Below are positions 10,890 through 21,969 of a stretch of 46,374 nucleotides of DNA, in pieces. Made by a program: the position numbers and the translations under genes. Source of the stretch: Gnetum montanum (lineage: Eukaryota > Streptophyta > Gnetopsida > Gnetales > Gnetaceae); assembly GCA_015680685.1 (NCBI GenBank), contig MNCI01030640.1, forward strand, positions 1 to 46,374. The letters are read 5' to 3'. Each line of letters opens with the position of its first letter. Within the stretch, counting starts at the first letter, position 1. Under the pieces are notes generated by a model. That model was not told where the DNA came from, did not search any database, and saw only the letters and a list, made by a program, of their open reading frames with translations.

Positions 10890-12313
10890 TTTCCAATAAG
10901 TTACAAGTGTCGAGTGCCCATCCAACCTAATGCTGGTATAGTGATAGTCCCTTAGGCTGCAACAGCTGTCACTCAAGCATTTGGCATAAGACATAGAGCA
11001 CTATGATTTCCTCTATGCAAAATTCCAAGTGAATCTACCCTTGGATTGCTAGGAACTTGAGGATAAATGTAACTTCAAGTTCCTCCACCAAAACTAGAGG
11101 AAGTTCAACCCTACCCCTGATGTTACCATCCTATTAACTGAAATGTATCAATGGGTGCTAAACCAACTGATGCGAGTGAATAGAATAAGAAAACATAACA
11201 CAACATCCCATTACGATGAAGTGTTTTAAAATGGGTAGGAGGAGTTGGACTCCCATTCCGAAGGTGGTGGCCAAATCTACATAACAACCATCCCTTTCAC
11301 TACTATCTTCTGGTGAAACCTGCTCTTCTCTTCTACCCCCTTTGTTGGCACCACAACTTTGTCATAGCCCACGTCCTCTTCAGGAATGGGCAACCATCCC
11401 ATGACTTTAACCTATCAAACGTAGGTCCTTCAACTTCATTTCCAGTTACTCTACCTACCTAGTTTGTCCCGGAAGCATACCCAACATCAATGACATCTAT
11501 GGTGTCATATGTGCATACTACTCCCACGTCACAACTTCACATGGGTTCTACTCCCATCCCCTCATCTGCACCTATCCCACGACTAGTAACAGGTCCTACC
11601 TCAACTACTATATGGTGGATGGCAACCCTTGCTTTTCCCACTACCCAATGATCCCAGATGCCACATTACACCTAGCACCAAGCGTACCATGTCCCACAAG
11701 TGGTGAAATCAAACACAAGGCTATGGGATACTCCACCAACCAAACAAGTAGCAAACCCCACAAGCCCACCAACCGTCATCACCCCAACAACACCACCCAT
11801 TGGGTGGTCAACCACCTAGGTGACACTATTTACTAGAGCAGCTCCAATGGCACCTCCCATGGGATAGGCCACCACTCCAACAACATCACCCATGATGGCT
11901 ACTCAAGTAACCCTACAACCATCTACATCATCGCTAGGTCTAAATCAAGCCTTCCAACTCATCCAGACCTTTACTAAAGAAATCAAACAGCTTAAGGATG
12001 TTAGTTCTAAAACCGTACAAGTCATGGACTTCTACCATGATGACCCTATTAGCTTGACTATCCCTATGCTTACATTTCCCCCTAGGGTGCCACTCCCCTA
12101 ATTTACAAAATACAACAGCAAGGGTGATCCCAATGCATACTTGGTGACCTTCAAGTCTAAATCCTTACTGCTGCAACCATGGCCACACACCATCATCCAT
12201 GTCTTTGCCATGTCTTTGACAATTAAAACTCTACATTGGTATCATGCACTCCCACATGCTTCCATCTCCACCCTAAAAGAGTTGCTAAGGCAATTTTTGA
12301 CCTACTTCAAGTA
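10890..12313 (+). pseudogene. gag: gag of element X, 5' part before the assembly gap
   Basis: The N-terminal region is read in broken frames: a block near 11145-11170 (YQWVLNQL) matches YQWML of Y. Proline/threonine-rich sequence follows (11330-11880), then the open segment 11892-12101 beginning MMATQVTLQPST and containing TKEIKQLKD. The retrotransposon gag domain runs from about 12103 to the gap, with NSKGDPNAYLV, then TIKTLHWYHALPHASIS and LLRQFLTYFK. These match element Y 3240-3460 and the gag family's pattern of a conserved Trp-Tyr pair before a helical block. Gag proteins form the cytoplasmic virus-like particle. The copy has stops and frameshifts. Confidence 0.7.
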
Positions 12314-12765
12314 NNNNNNNNNNNNNNNNNNNNNNNNNNNNNNNNNNNNNNNNNNNNNNNNNNNNNNNNNNNNNNNNNNNNNNNNNNNNNNNNNNNNNNN
12401 NNNNNNNNNNNNNNNNNNNNNNNNNNNNNNNNNNNNNNNNNNNNNNNNNNNNNNNNNNNNNNNNNNNNNNNNNNNNNNNNNNNNNNNNNNNNNNNNNNNN
12501 NNNNNNNNNNNNNNNNNNNNNNNNNNNNNNNNNNNNNNNNNNNNNNNNNNNNNNNNNNNNNNNNNNNNNNNNNNNNNNNNNNNNNNNNNNNNNNNNNNNN
12601 NNNNNNNNNNNNNNNNNNNNNNNNNNNNNNNNNNNNNNNNNNNNNNNNNNNNNNNNNNNNNNNNNNNNNNNNNNNNNNNNNNNNNNNNNNNNNNNNNNNN
12701 NNNNNNNNNNNNNNNNNNNNNNNNNNNNNNNNNNNNNNNNNNNNNNNNNNNNNNNNNNNNNNNNN
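12314..12765. other. Assembly gap within gag of X
   Basis: This is a run of N. By comparison with Y (3460-4175), about 700 bases of gag would be expected between the flanking blocks, so the gap length may be inexact. Confidence 0.95.
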
Positions 12766-13700
12766 ATTTCTATGACTATCACCAACTGTGTGATTAGGAT
12801 ATGGACTACTATTTAGCACTAAAAGATGATATTCAATAGATGATTGATTAGGAAAAAATGGTCCTGGATGAAAGTAGTCCCATTCACCCCTAGAACTAAT
12901 CAATGCATGTTTACCAAGACCCCTTGAATGCTGACAACCCCAGGTATTCCATCAACATCATTGGCATCGACAACAACTTTGAACCATCATAGCAACCATT
13001 TGTGGTGCGTGCATCCCCTCGCAACACGAAAATGCCAACAATGGCCAAGTTGCAATCCCCTTTCATCATTAGGGATCCTCATTAGACATCCATCCCTGCA
13101 CCCTTTGTGCTTAGAGTTGCACCCCCACCCATGCCAACACAATAAGCACCATTTGTCATCAAGGTGCCAAAGCATTCAAGCTCCTCTATTTCCCAAAGCT
13201 AAGCAACAAAAACTACACCACAACCTCCTCACCCAAACAAACATGAAGAGTGTTTGACAAGCAAGATGGCTAAGGAATGCACTACTACTATAGGCCCCCG
13301 TAAGCCTACCCCCTTGTCCGCAGTCTCCATGGCCTCTTCATTAATAGCCACTGATGGCATCCTACCTACACAACCAATGTTTGTTGATCCAAAAGAGCCT
13401 ATTAACCAATCCAAATCCACTCCCCCAGGGACATTCATCTTCTAGGATGTATGGAGGATGAAAAGGCTAGCAAAAAACATGATGGTGAGCAAGACTTTCT
13501 CAATGCCCTATCACAAGTTAAATAGGCCCTAAAACAGAAAAACACTACTCTAAGCCTATACGACCTGATCATGACTTCCACAGCACATCATGAGTCCATG
13601 GTTTTCATGTTAGTGTCTATCCTAATTGATGAAAACATGCCAGCTGAAGAGAAGGAAATCCACACTATCATGCTTCCCTCTATGGTTAAAGAAATGTAGC
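12766..13700 (+). pseudogene. gag: gag C-terminal part of element X after the gap
   Basis: The start FYDYHQL aligns with FFQYHQL of Y (near 4170), followed by a block (DYYLALKDDIQ) matching DFYMAL in Y. It continues as Pro/Ser/Thr-rich linker with a repeated PFVI/PFVL motif also seen in Y at 4460-4560. An open stretch at 13254-13445 and a Lys-rich segment lead towards the protease. Several TAG stops sit where Gln or Trp fits. It is probably the nucleocapsid-protease linker. Confidence 0.55.
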
Positions 13701-13756
13701 TAGCCTAGTTGACATTTCACAATAAGTCCATTAAGGATGATCCCAAAAAAGGTTAG

Positions 13757-14059
13757 GTGACAAAAACACCCATGTTCATCACAATTTGGATCAACCAGTA
13801 CAAGATCCAAAGGGTACACATTGATGACAGGGCTACTACCAATGTCATTCCATTTTACATAGTGGACAAAATGGGCTTGGTTGATCAAATCAAGCCCACA
13901 GTAACTTCATGTCTAAAATCATTCAATAAGACATGCATAGTGGTAAAATATACTGTCCACATCAACTTTTTGGCAAGGGATAACTTCCCTACTAGCACGG
14001 TGTTCATTGTGGTGGAAGAGATGCCTAGGTTCAACTTGATCTTGGGAGGTCATGGTTAG
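13757..14059 (+). pseudogene. pro: Aspartic protease of element X, degraded
   Basis: This is a retropepsin-like domain that would mature Gag-Pol. The active-site segment reads IDDRATTNVIPFYI (from about 13822), where the Gly of the catalytic triad is replaced by Arg, followed by a DKMGL block. The flap and C-terminal segment include VFIVVEEMPRFNLILG at the end, matching the ILG motif near the protease C-terminus. The 100-codon stretch is open, but the start ATG at 13757 is only the first Met in frame; the domain is part of a longer gag-pro frame. Confidence 0.7.
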
Positions 14060-14407
14060 CCTAATTAAGGACTATCTCTTCACTCATACAGCAAGAGATC
14101 CACCTACCCTACGCAGGTGGGGAAGTGGTGATCTACGGTGACAAAATGACTATCCAAACCATAAACAATGTTGATATGGGATAAGGTTCAAATGTAGTAA
14201 TCTCTAAAAATGAAGCATTTAGCCATGCTGAAACCCCTTGCCTGATTGACAAGCCAGCCAAAAACATTGACTCAAATAAGGAAACTACGTGGGCTGAGTT
14301 GCCTTTTCAGATGGTAGACAATGACATAGACAAATACCAGTGTAAATCCTCTTAGCCATATGCTTCACCTAGCCCACAATGGGTTAGAAAAAAACTACGT
14401 AATTAAA
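14060..14407 (+). pseudogene. C-terminal tail of X gag-pro ORF
   Basis: An acidic segment is followed by LPFQMVDNDIDKYQ and a basic end WVRKKLRN, then TAA (14405-14407). The end matches Y at 5850-5872 residue by residue, so the stop is old. Bases 14399-14400 (GT of GTAATT) are a candidate 5' splice site. Joining 14398 to 19765 keeps the frame into pol. Confidence 0.55.
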
Positions 14408-14980
14408 GATTACCTCTAATTTGATTTCATAAGGGTTTAGCTTTAACATTTGCATCCTCTTCCATCTTAGTTTTAGCATCATGATCATTGTTTGCATTAT
14501 GTTCATTTTTAGCATTATGATCACTATTTACATTGTTTTAATTATTTGCATTATTTTTACTATTCACATTCATATCATGTATATTGATTTACATTATGGT
14601 TGTTGCTTGCATTGACTATCTACCACGGTGGCCCAGGATGGCCTTAAACTACCACCATAGCCCAAAATGGTCTTAAACTACCATCACAGCCTGCTAAGGC
14701 CTAAAAATGGCAATTCCACTTCTTAAAAAACAAAAAGAAAATTTTTTCAGTAAGCAATGCCCCAAAATGGCCTTAAACTATTATGGCAGCCCGAAATGGC
14801 CTAAAACTAAAACAAGAGGCCCTCAAGGGGCCCAAATACATTAATGAAAATAATAAATAATAGATTGGCCAAAATAAAATAATTGTGGTACATCATGCCT
14901 TTCATTTAATTTTAGTCCATATAATAATGTTTACAGAAAATTAAATTCAAAAACAAAAATAAAAATCTTGCACTGCCACA
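14408..14980 (+). repeat. Intron start and left TTAAACTAG-type array of X
   Basis: After the stop comes T-rich sequence with GCATTATTTTTA-like words (14480-14600). Then, at about 14630-14830, come repeats with GGCCTTAAACTA preceded by GCCCAAAATGG-type sequence, the counterpart of 6127-6450 in Y. There is no gene on the plus strand. The array ends about 150 bases before the 3' end of the antisense gene. Confidence 0.75.
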
Positions 14981-17932
14981 CTATAAGTCTTTTTTACCAT
15001 CACCATTTCCTATTCCACTAGGTCTTGCATCTCCATTTGGATCCTGCATAAGGCAAAAAATAAAAAAATGAATTAAAACTACAATAAAGGCTTTCATAAA
15101 ACAAACTATGACACAACAAAAAGTGACTAACTTGAGATGTCCATGCATCCATTTCGAAGGGTATTCTATCCATGCCAACCACTAGACATTGCAAGATCTT
15201 CTCCTCAATGAGGTTGGCCCAATTCCTTTCTCATAGATCAATGCTTGCTACAACCTTGTCTTTTTCCAAAATAGTCCATCTAGGTGGTCCTAGGGAAAAG
15301 GTGGTAGTGGTGGTCTCCTTGGTAGGTAAGGTCATTTCCCTTTCAAGAGACTCACTGACCTCCACTTGTTCCATGAACTTCTCATAGGCCTCGGAAGCGC
15401 CAATGACATCAAGGAATAGCTCATGGATATGCAACTTAACTGAAGCATCCCAATATTGTTTATGATAGGTGGCACATTCCATTTTATACATATTCTTATG
15501 GTTCTTTTGTGCCTATCCCCATTCATACACCTTTGTGCTATAATCCTTCTAGTCTTGGTTCTTCTGGGCCAAGAGGTCCATTTGCATGCATTGTTCTATG
15601 ATCTTGCAAGTGGCCTCATTCTTACTTCGTACGGCTATCCAATATCTTGCATATTTAATAATGTTCATATGCCAACTACCATTGTGAGTGTCATGGGCCA
15701 ACAAAAATTCATTCCTGGATCAAAGGTCCTCCACCTTAGTGGTTAGGTTGGCCTTCTCTTTCTCAAGTTTCTATACCCTCTTCTAGAGGTTCTCATTCAC
15801 ACGCCTACACTCCCATAAGGAGTGTGCCAAGTACAATGCAAATTTACTCATTTCCTCATATATGTGACAAGGTACCTTGGCTACCTTCAGAGGGAGTTCA
15901 GGCACAACGTTAACCTCAACCACTTGTCGAGAATCACACTTGAGGTGAGAAGCTAGCAATTAGAGAGTGTGGGTAGGTGTTAGTCATAGTGCCATAGTAA
16001 CGAAATGTAACAACTTAGAGAGCCTAACATAGTAAATGCAACATACCTATCTTAGGATTGATTTGCCTTAGGTGATCAATCATGTCATTAACCAACCCCT
16101 CCATAAAGGTAAATTTATCAAGGATCTCAGTCCATGATTAGAGAAAGATTGAGGAAGAAGGGTTAGGGACATCAACAGTGGTGTCCGCTACACAATAAAA
16201 CATGTTAGCAATGATGGATAGGACAACAAAAAGCTGATGAACAACACAAATGATACTATAAAGCTCCTACCCAACAAACCCTCAGGGGTGATAGTAGGAG
16301 GATCATCCATCAACACACTATCAAGCAAGCGATCAAACTCACTAGCATCAAATTATAGCCCCTCTCCTTCCATCTAACTCAAAAGTGTGGTGGCATCCTC
16401 AACACTCATGTGCCTCTTGGGAACTAAGGCACACTCCGCAAAAAGGTCATCGATAGCTAGGGCCTCTTCCTCCATAGTGGGAACCTCTTCTTTAGTTGTT
16501 GAGGCCTCTTCCTCCTGTTCTTCAGCAGGCACTCCTGCTTCAGGGGCCAAAAACTCTTCCTCTTTCTCTTCTGATAAACATGATTCAAAGTAAGTAGGAT
16601 ACACCAACTTAAAATGGGTGCTATGCTAATTAGATAGATAAGAATACTTAACAACTAAAGGTTGAACCTTGCAAACTTTGATTCATAGCTTTCTCCCTCT
16701 CTCTTCATTTGTACAGGGAGGTTCTTTTGTAGGATGAGACTTTTTGTGCTATAGCCTAGTTTTCATAGTTTCTGTAATGAGGCACGCCTCCCTTAACACA
16801 TTGCCTATGTTAATAGGATGTGCCTCTCCCACACTATCCTAGGCATGAAAGAGGAATGTCACCTGATCCCTTGTTGTTATGGAAAGTGATTCCCCGATAG
16901 CTTTCGGGGGGTCTTGAGATCGAGTGGTGCAAAAAACCTAGCAAATCCATGGCTTAGATATCTAGTTTAGATCCTATTGTACCTAGGCACCATTTTCACA
17001 GACTACTAAGAATTTTGCGAACCATCACAGGAAAGCTACAAAAAAGGCATAATGCACATTGAAACAAGAGTAAAGCTTCTCATGAAGCTTAACCATTTCA
17101 GCATGCAAACCTTCAAAGAGGTACTTAGCCCAGTTGTAATGGGTCACTTCCTCCATGACCTCCCTCATTATCTAGGCCTACTCTACTCCAAGGATTTTCC
17201 CTTGGGAAAGTAGCTTAGGGAAAGCATAAGCATGAAAGATAGATTAAACAATTTGGGCAACTGCTAGCTTGACCTTGTGGATGTAAATCCCCTCTTGATC
17301 CTTGTTTTTCCCTAGCCATTCCTCAATATCCCCTTGATGGTTTGCATCTTTGCTAGATTTTTCTCCTATAGGGAGACCATTAGAAGGGACACCAAAAAGA
17401 TCCACAAATAGTTGGTTGTTAATTTCGAATACCACCCACACATTGTGAACACGTGTGCAGAAGTGGTTAGCCTTTTCGAAGAAGGAATCAACTAGGAAAA
17501 GCATTTCTGCAGTTGGGACACTTGGATTTACCACCAAGAATAAATCCATAAGCCTAGCCTCCTTAATTTTCTAAACAAGGGTGGCTAGGACCTCATTGCA
17601 AAGCTAATGATGAGTCTCCTCCACCTCCCTATACTTGAAGAAGAGGTTAGTCTCGTCATGCTTAGAGATAATCACTATGACCTCTTGGGATTTGCTCACT
17701 ACTGCAATAACTAGCAACAAAAGTTAGCAAAAAAATCATCACTTGAGCATATAGAAACAAATACACAATTTAACATACCAAGTCTAAACAACATAGGAAA
17801 TGGTCAAATTTTCACTAGAATGTCTTTGATGGTAAGTGGTCGACAAGATGCCCACTCCCTATCCAACCATCCAACTTCTTTACATTTCTCATAGAACTTG
17901 GAATACTTGGTTGGATAGGTTTTAGCATGACC
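14981..17932 (-). pseudogene. Antisense coiled-coil gene of element X, multi-exon
   Basis: This is an unrecognised protein gene on the strand opposite to gag and pol. Read from 17932 down, exons are separated by introns 17778-17711, 16667-16571, 16270-16188, 16046-15953 and 15131-15044, each GT...AG on the minus strand; the last exon ends in TAG at 14983-14981. Blocks in order: EWASCRP, a domain with LMDLFLVVNPSVP and LFVDLFGVPSNGLP, a block with VHYAFFVAFL, a Glu-rich acidic linker (16600-16440), a heptad coiled coil with KLEKEKANL (about 15790), WTILEKDK near 15270 and a short Gly/Asp tail. All blocks and introns recur in Y. No membrane segment or known catalytic motif is seen. Stops are mostly TAG in place of Gln or Trp. 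The 5' end beyond 17932 is uncertain. Confidence 0.75.
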
Positions 17933-19310
17933 CTATGCAATACCACAAGAAAGTGTTAGTGCAACATTCAAGTGATGATTACCAAATAGCGTAGTATAGC
18001 CCTTGCTATATAGTTTTTTCCTTAGGTATGAAATAATAAGTCCTTGGTAAAATAAAATTACATATTGTATGTAGCATAGCAAGGTGTCACACGTAGCACA
18101 GCGTAGCGGGTGCACCTGGTACTATAATCGTTATGCGCTCTATAGTGCAGCCTAGCCTAGCGTACCCTGTATAGTGTAGCGTAACAGTTACACTTTGCAT
18201 AAGGATGACAACTACAGTACGTGCAGTGTAGCATGATGCCCACACCCCATGTAACTAGAAAAGCATAGCAGAAAAATAGTATCAACAACGTAGTAGCATA
18301 GCAAGTCTACTAGCATGGCCATGTAGTAGACCTGTCAACATAGCTGCATAGAAACCATGACATCTAGAGTAGCATAGCGTAACAAGAACAAAAATGTAAT
18401 AGTCTAACAATGTCAATGACCAGAACAACATGGCTTAGGAAAAATACACACAGTGTTTCCATTGTTCCAACTCTACCCCACCACATGAAATATAGCCAGG
18501 CAAAACACAGAAACAACAAACTCTCCCTTTACTCATGCTACACTATGTTGGGCATGTGCTGCGCTGTGCCAAAAATTTACAAACAAACAACCATCCCTTC
18601 TAAGGGTGGTATGTTGCGATGAGCATCTGCTACGTTGCCCAGAACTATCCAAACCCTCGTGCTAGCATAGTCATCATTCTTAATAATGATGGCCATTGCA
18701 GTACCATGCATAGTTGTAGCATAGCAACCGCCATGGCTGCTATGGCCAAAGTGGTGACAACCATGGTCCAGTGGCCAAAACAACAATAAAAATAATGGCA
18801 AAAATTGAAACAATGGTAGCCATGATGGCCAAAAAAATAATAGCAATGGCAATCTAACCTGATACATAATAAAAATGAGGGTAGCATAGCAACTTACCAA
18901 GTAGACTGAGCCTCCTACCACTCCTTAACGCATGCCTTGGAGAGGCGTCCCAAAGTGTCCTTCATTTCATCCACCTTGGCAAGACCTCGATGCTTGCAAT
19001 CACTTTTACATGCCATTGCTTTTCTTACAAATTAATTGTACCAACTGCTACGCTATGCTTGTCATGCTCTCTTTCACTTTGATCATGCTATGCTCTAGGT
19101 ATGGGCTCTAATAAAGAAAATGATAAGTTTACCAGGAGTAATCCCCTATTTATGCCAACGTAGTAAAACCCCTTGTCACTTTCATGGCCCAGGTAACACG
19201 GAATACCCTTGCAACATAGTGCTACTATAGTGTAGTCTCTCTATAGCGTAGCACTCATCGACAACATAGTAAGTAGGTCCACCAAATTTTTCACTCCATA
19301 CTTACAAATT
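17933..19310 (-). promoter_or_regulatory. Upstream region of the X antisense gene, rich in GTAGC palindromes
   Basis: There is no credible plus-strand gene. The region carries many TAGCATAGCGTAGC-type words (18000-18300, 19040-19100, 19210-19255), the same vocabulary as the U3 of the X LTR. One clear inverted repeat joins AGTGCTACTATAG (19218-19230) with CTATAGCGTAGCACT (19241-19255). It may hold the promoter and first exons of the antisense gene. The open frames at 18577-18921 (minus) come from low-complexity ATGGCC/AATAAT repeats. Confidence 0.45.
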
Positions 19311-19319
19311 TTGCATAGT

Positions 19320-19680
19320 CACAGTCTACAAAGACCTTAAACTAGCAATTTTTACCTACAATATAGCCTAGTGATAGGCCACCACAACCTTAAACTAGTA
19401 ATTTTAGCATTTTGGACCCAGTAACGGTCTGCTATGACCTTAAACTTGCAACCTTAACCTCCTTTACATTTTAAACATGGTTATGGTCTACCAAGACCTT
19501 AAACTAGCAATCTTAACTTATAGTGTAGGCCAGTGATGGTCCACCATGACCTTAAACTAGTAGTTTTAGCATTCGTCTCACAATACTACATGGTTATGAT
19601 CTATTAAGATCTTAAACTAGCAATTTTAATTTAAAAATTGTGCATAATAGCAGTCCACTAAGACCTTAAACTAGCAATTA
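19320..19680 (+). repeat. Right TTAAACTAG array of X intron
   Basis: About ten units contain (A/T)AGACCTTAAACTAGCAATTTTA or close variants, many paired at about 60-base spacing. It is the counterpart of 32740-32890 in Y. It ends about 80 bases before the putative 3' splice site at 19763. Confidence 0.85.
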
Positions 19681-19739
19681 TCTTATGTCACATTATTTCT
19701 TTACATATGTTCATTACATGCTTCAATCAAGTATCACTT

Positions 19740-19764
19740 GACTTGATCCATTTGCTCATTGTAG
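19740..19764 (+). other. Putative sense-strand 3' splice site before X pol
   Basis: The sequence TTGACTTGATCC, then TTTGCTCATTGTAG, then GA has a possible branch point, a pyrimidine-rich tract and AG at 19763-19764. Y has TTGATATTTTTTGGGTTGTTTCTATAG before GA at the same place (AG 33023-33024). This would end the Ogre-like intron between protease and RT. Confidence 0.5.
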
Positions 19765-20980
19765 GACAAATTGAAAAAATGGCTACGCATGGTGATCTTT
19801 CTTTGCCTTTGACCTTGACAGGTCCCTATGGCAAATTCACAAGATGCTTGAATCTAAAATTGGTAGACTTGGAATCACCCACTCATGACACCATAGCATC
19901 CTTGGAGACATCTCTAGAGTAGCCAAAACATCTGGTCCAAGCCTTAGACCTAGAGGCTAGGGATGTGACTGAGGATCCACTTAGTGAAATCCCTGTAACT
20001 ACCTCTATAGGTGAAGCAAAAACCCTGAAAGTTAGCTCCCTGTTACATCCATAGGTACATCAAAACATCTTGAAGGTTCTCAATGACAATATTAAAGTAT
20101 TTGCATGGTCATATGATGACATGCTAAGTCTAGACCTGCAGCTTATACAACACAACATTATCCTAGATCTGTATGTTACGGTAATTAAACAAAAGGCTCA
20201 AAAAATTAAATCAAAGATTGCACTAGCTATACGTGATCAAATCACCAAGCTTTATCAAGCTGGTTTCATTTGAGCACTTGATTACTCATAATGGGTATCG
20301 AACATCGTTGTAGTTTCTAAGAAAATGGGGGGTATACAAATTTGTATAGACTTCTAAGACCTAAACAAAGCAATGATTAAGGATGACTTTCTATTGCCAA
20401 GTATCGATCAACTTATCGACACTATGGTTGGTTATGCCTTACTGTCCTTCATGGATGGGTTCTTGGGTTATAACCATATCCATATCAACCCAGAGCATTA
20501 GTTAGCAACTACCTTTATGACCCCTTGGGGAACCTTTTATTACATAATGATTCCTTTTGGACTTAAAAAAATGCTGGAGCAACCTATCAATGAGGGATGA
20601 AATACATTTTTAGTGACTACCTCTTGGAGAGATTAAACGATTATGTTGATGACATAGTAGTCAAATATAAGGAAGCTATTGATCATCCCAACAATCTCAA
20701 TATAGTCCTCCAACATTGTTATAAACATGACCTATGCCTCAACCCTAGGAAATGTGTTTTCAGAGTTAAAATCATATGCATGCTAGGCTTTGTAGTATGA
20801 AAAATAGGGATACGAGTGGACCCCGATAAAGTGAGGGCCATCATCAACTTAGTACTGCCTAAAAACCTTAAAGAGTTGTGTGGGTTACAAGGTAGAGTGT
20901 AGCTTATCAGAAGGTTTATCACGAGGTTGATAGAAAAACTATACCCCATGCAACACTTGCTTAACAAGGGGGTCAACTTT
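19765..20980 (+). pseudogene. pol: Reverse transcriptase of element X, degraded
   Basis: The polymerase copies element RNA into DNA in the particle. An N-terminal extension (MATHGDL from 19779, LTGPYGKF) leads to FAWSYDDM (20100), the linker before RT in Tat elements. RT blocks follow: IVVVSKK, CIDF-stop-DLNKA (20345), SFMDGFLGYN (20451), TPWGTFYY (20520), PFGLK, and the catalytic YVDD (20642-20653), which is intact. The connection region continues with LGFVV and VDPDKV. There is a frameshift near 20580, and stops replace Arg, Gln or Trp codons. The stop in CIDF(R)DLN is shared with Y. No activity is expected. Confidence 0.8.
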
Positions 20981-20999
20981 GAATGGATAGAAAAATGTT

Positions 21000-21440
21000 A
21001 GCAAGCCTTTGATAACCTAAAGAAAGAGCTTTTGCACACCCTAACTATTTACCCACCATAGACGGAGAGGCCTTTCCACATCTACCTTGCCACTTTGGAC
21101 ACATCTATTACTGCATTGCTATGTCAAAAAAGAGATGATGGGTTTGAAAATCTAGTCTATTACTTAAGCCATGCATTAATAGCTCATGAGGCAAAGTACA
21201 ACGAGGTATTAAATTATTATCTCCCCCTAGTATTTATGCTCAAAAAGTAAAGACATTACCTATTTCACAACAATGTTAACATCATATGTAAGAGCAACAT
21301 ACTTCAAGCTATCACAACTAACTTATATGAGAGTAGTAGAATAGCCTAATGGAAAGCTATAACTATGGAATTTGATTTACATTATGTAGCACAATCATCA
21401 ACAAAGGGTCAAGCAATAGCCACACAACTTACAACTTCAC
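21000..21440 (+). pseudogene. pol: First RNase H of element X, degraded
   Basis: This is the retroviral-type RNase H following the connection domain, which removes RNA from the RNA-DNA hybrid. The start is at FHIYLATLD (21075), where the catalytic Asp position is recognisable, then YYLSHAL (21162), a block with EAKYNEV (the Glu) and MLKK-stop-RHYL. The last block, MEFDLHYVAQSSTKGQAIA (21365), is the segment that in this lineage joins RNase H to the second RNase H. Many stops are TAG or TAA. Confidence 0.7.
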
Positions 21441-21499
21441 CTGTTGATGATCAAGCAATAATAGAACCTAAATTCCTAGATGAACATATCAATAGCCTA

Positions 21500-21910
21500 A
21501 ACCCTATATCATTTGATTTCGAAGCCAATTTACATTTTGATGGAACTTCAACTACACAAGGTGGTAGTGCTGTTGCAGTTCTTACATTTTCCTCTGGGGA
21601 AATTTGACCCTGCATGTATTGCTTTACATTCCTTTACATGAATAATGTAGCTTAGTACGAGGGACTCCTGAGGAGCCTTCTAGTAGCTCAAGAGCTAAAG
21701 ATCCAACATTTTACAATCTAGGGTGACTCATAACTGGTTATCAACCAAATCACTGAAGTTTACACTTGCAAGGCTTCACATCTGTAGCCTTACTATTATT
21801 TGGCCAAGGATTTACTAAAGCAGTTCACAACATTAGACATTCAACATGTGCCTCATAACGAGAACACTGTAGCTGATGTGCTAGCCACATTAGCATTAAA
21901 CGTGTCATCT
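21500..21910 (+). pseudogene. pol: Second (archaeal-type) RNase H of element X
   Basis: This is an additional RNase H typical of the Tat lineage, with the order FDGTS (Asp codon 21539-21541), a NN-x-A-stop-YEGLL block with its Glu, GDS near 21726, and NENTVADVLATLA (from about 21859) with the last Asp. All four catalytic acids are thus still readable, although the frame is broken by stops (after SSGEI, before YEGLL, and beside GDS). Y carries the same domain at 34730-35170. Confidence 0.75.
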
Positions 21911-21969
21911 CAACTAGTTGCCACTCTACCTACTTTGATAATAGAATTCACAAATCCTATTACTCAAGT

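Noticed and set aside
12141-12903. Long frames across the N runs (also around 23781-24806)
   Set aside because: They are open only because N cannot encode a stop.
18577-18921. 114-codon minus-strand frame, hydrophobic
   Set aside because: It is produced by low-complexity ATGGCC/AATAAT sequence, has no counterpart in Y, and lies outside the conserved exons of the antisense gene.
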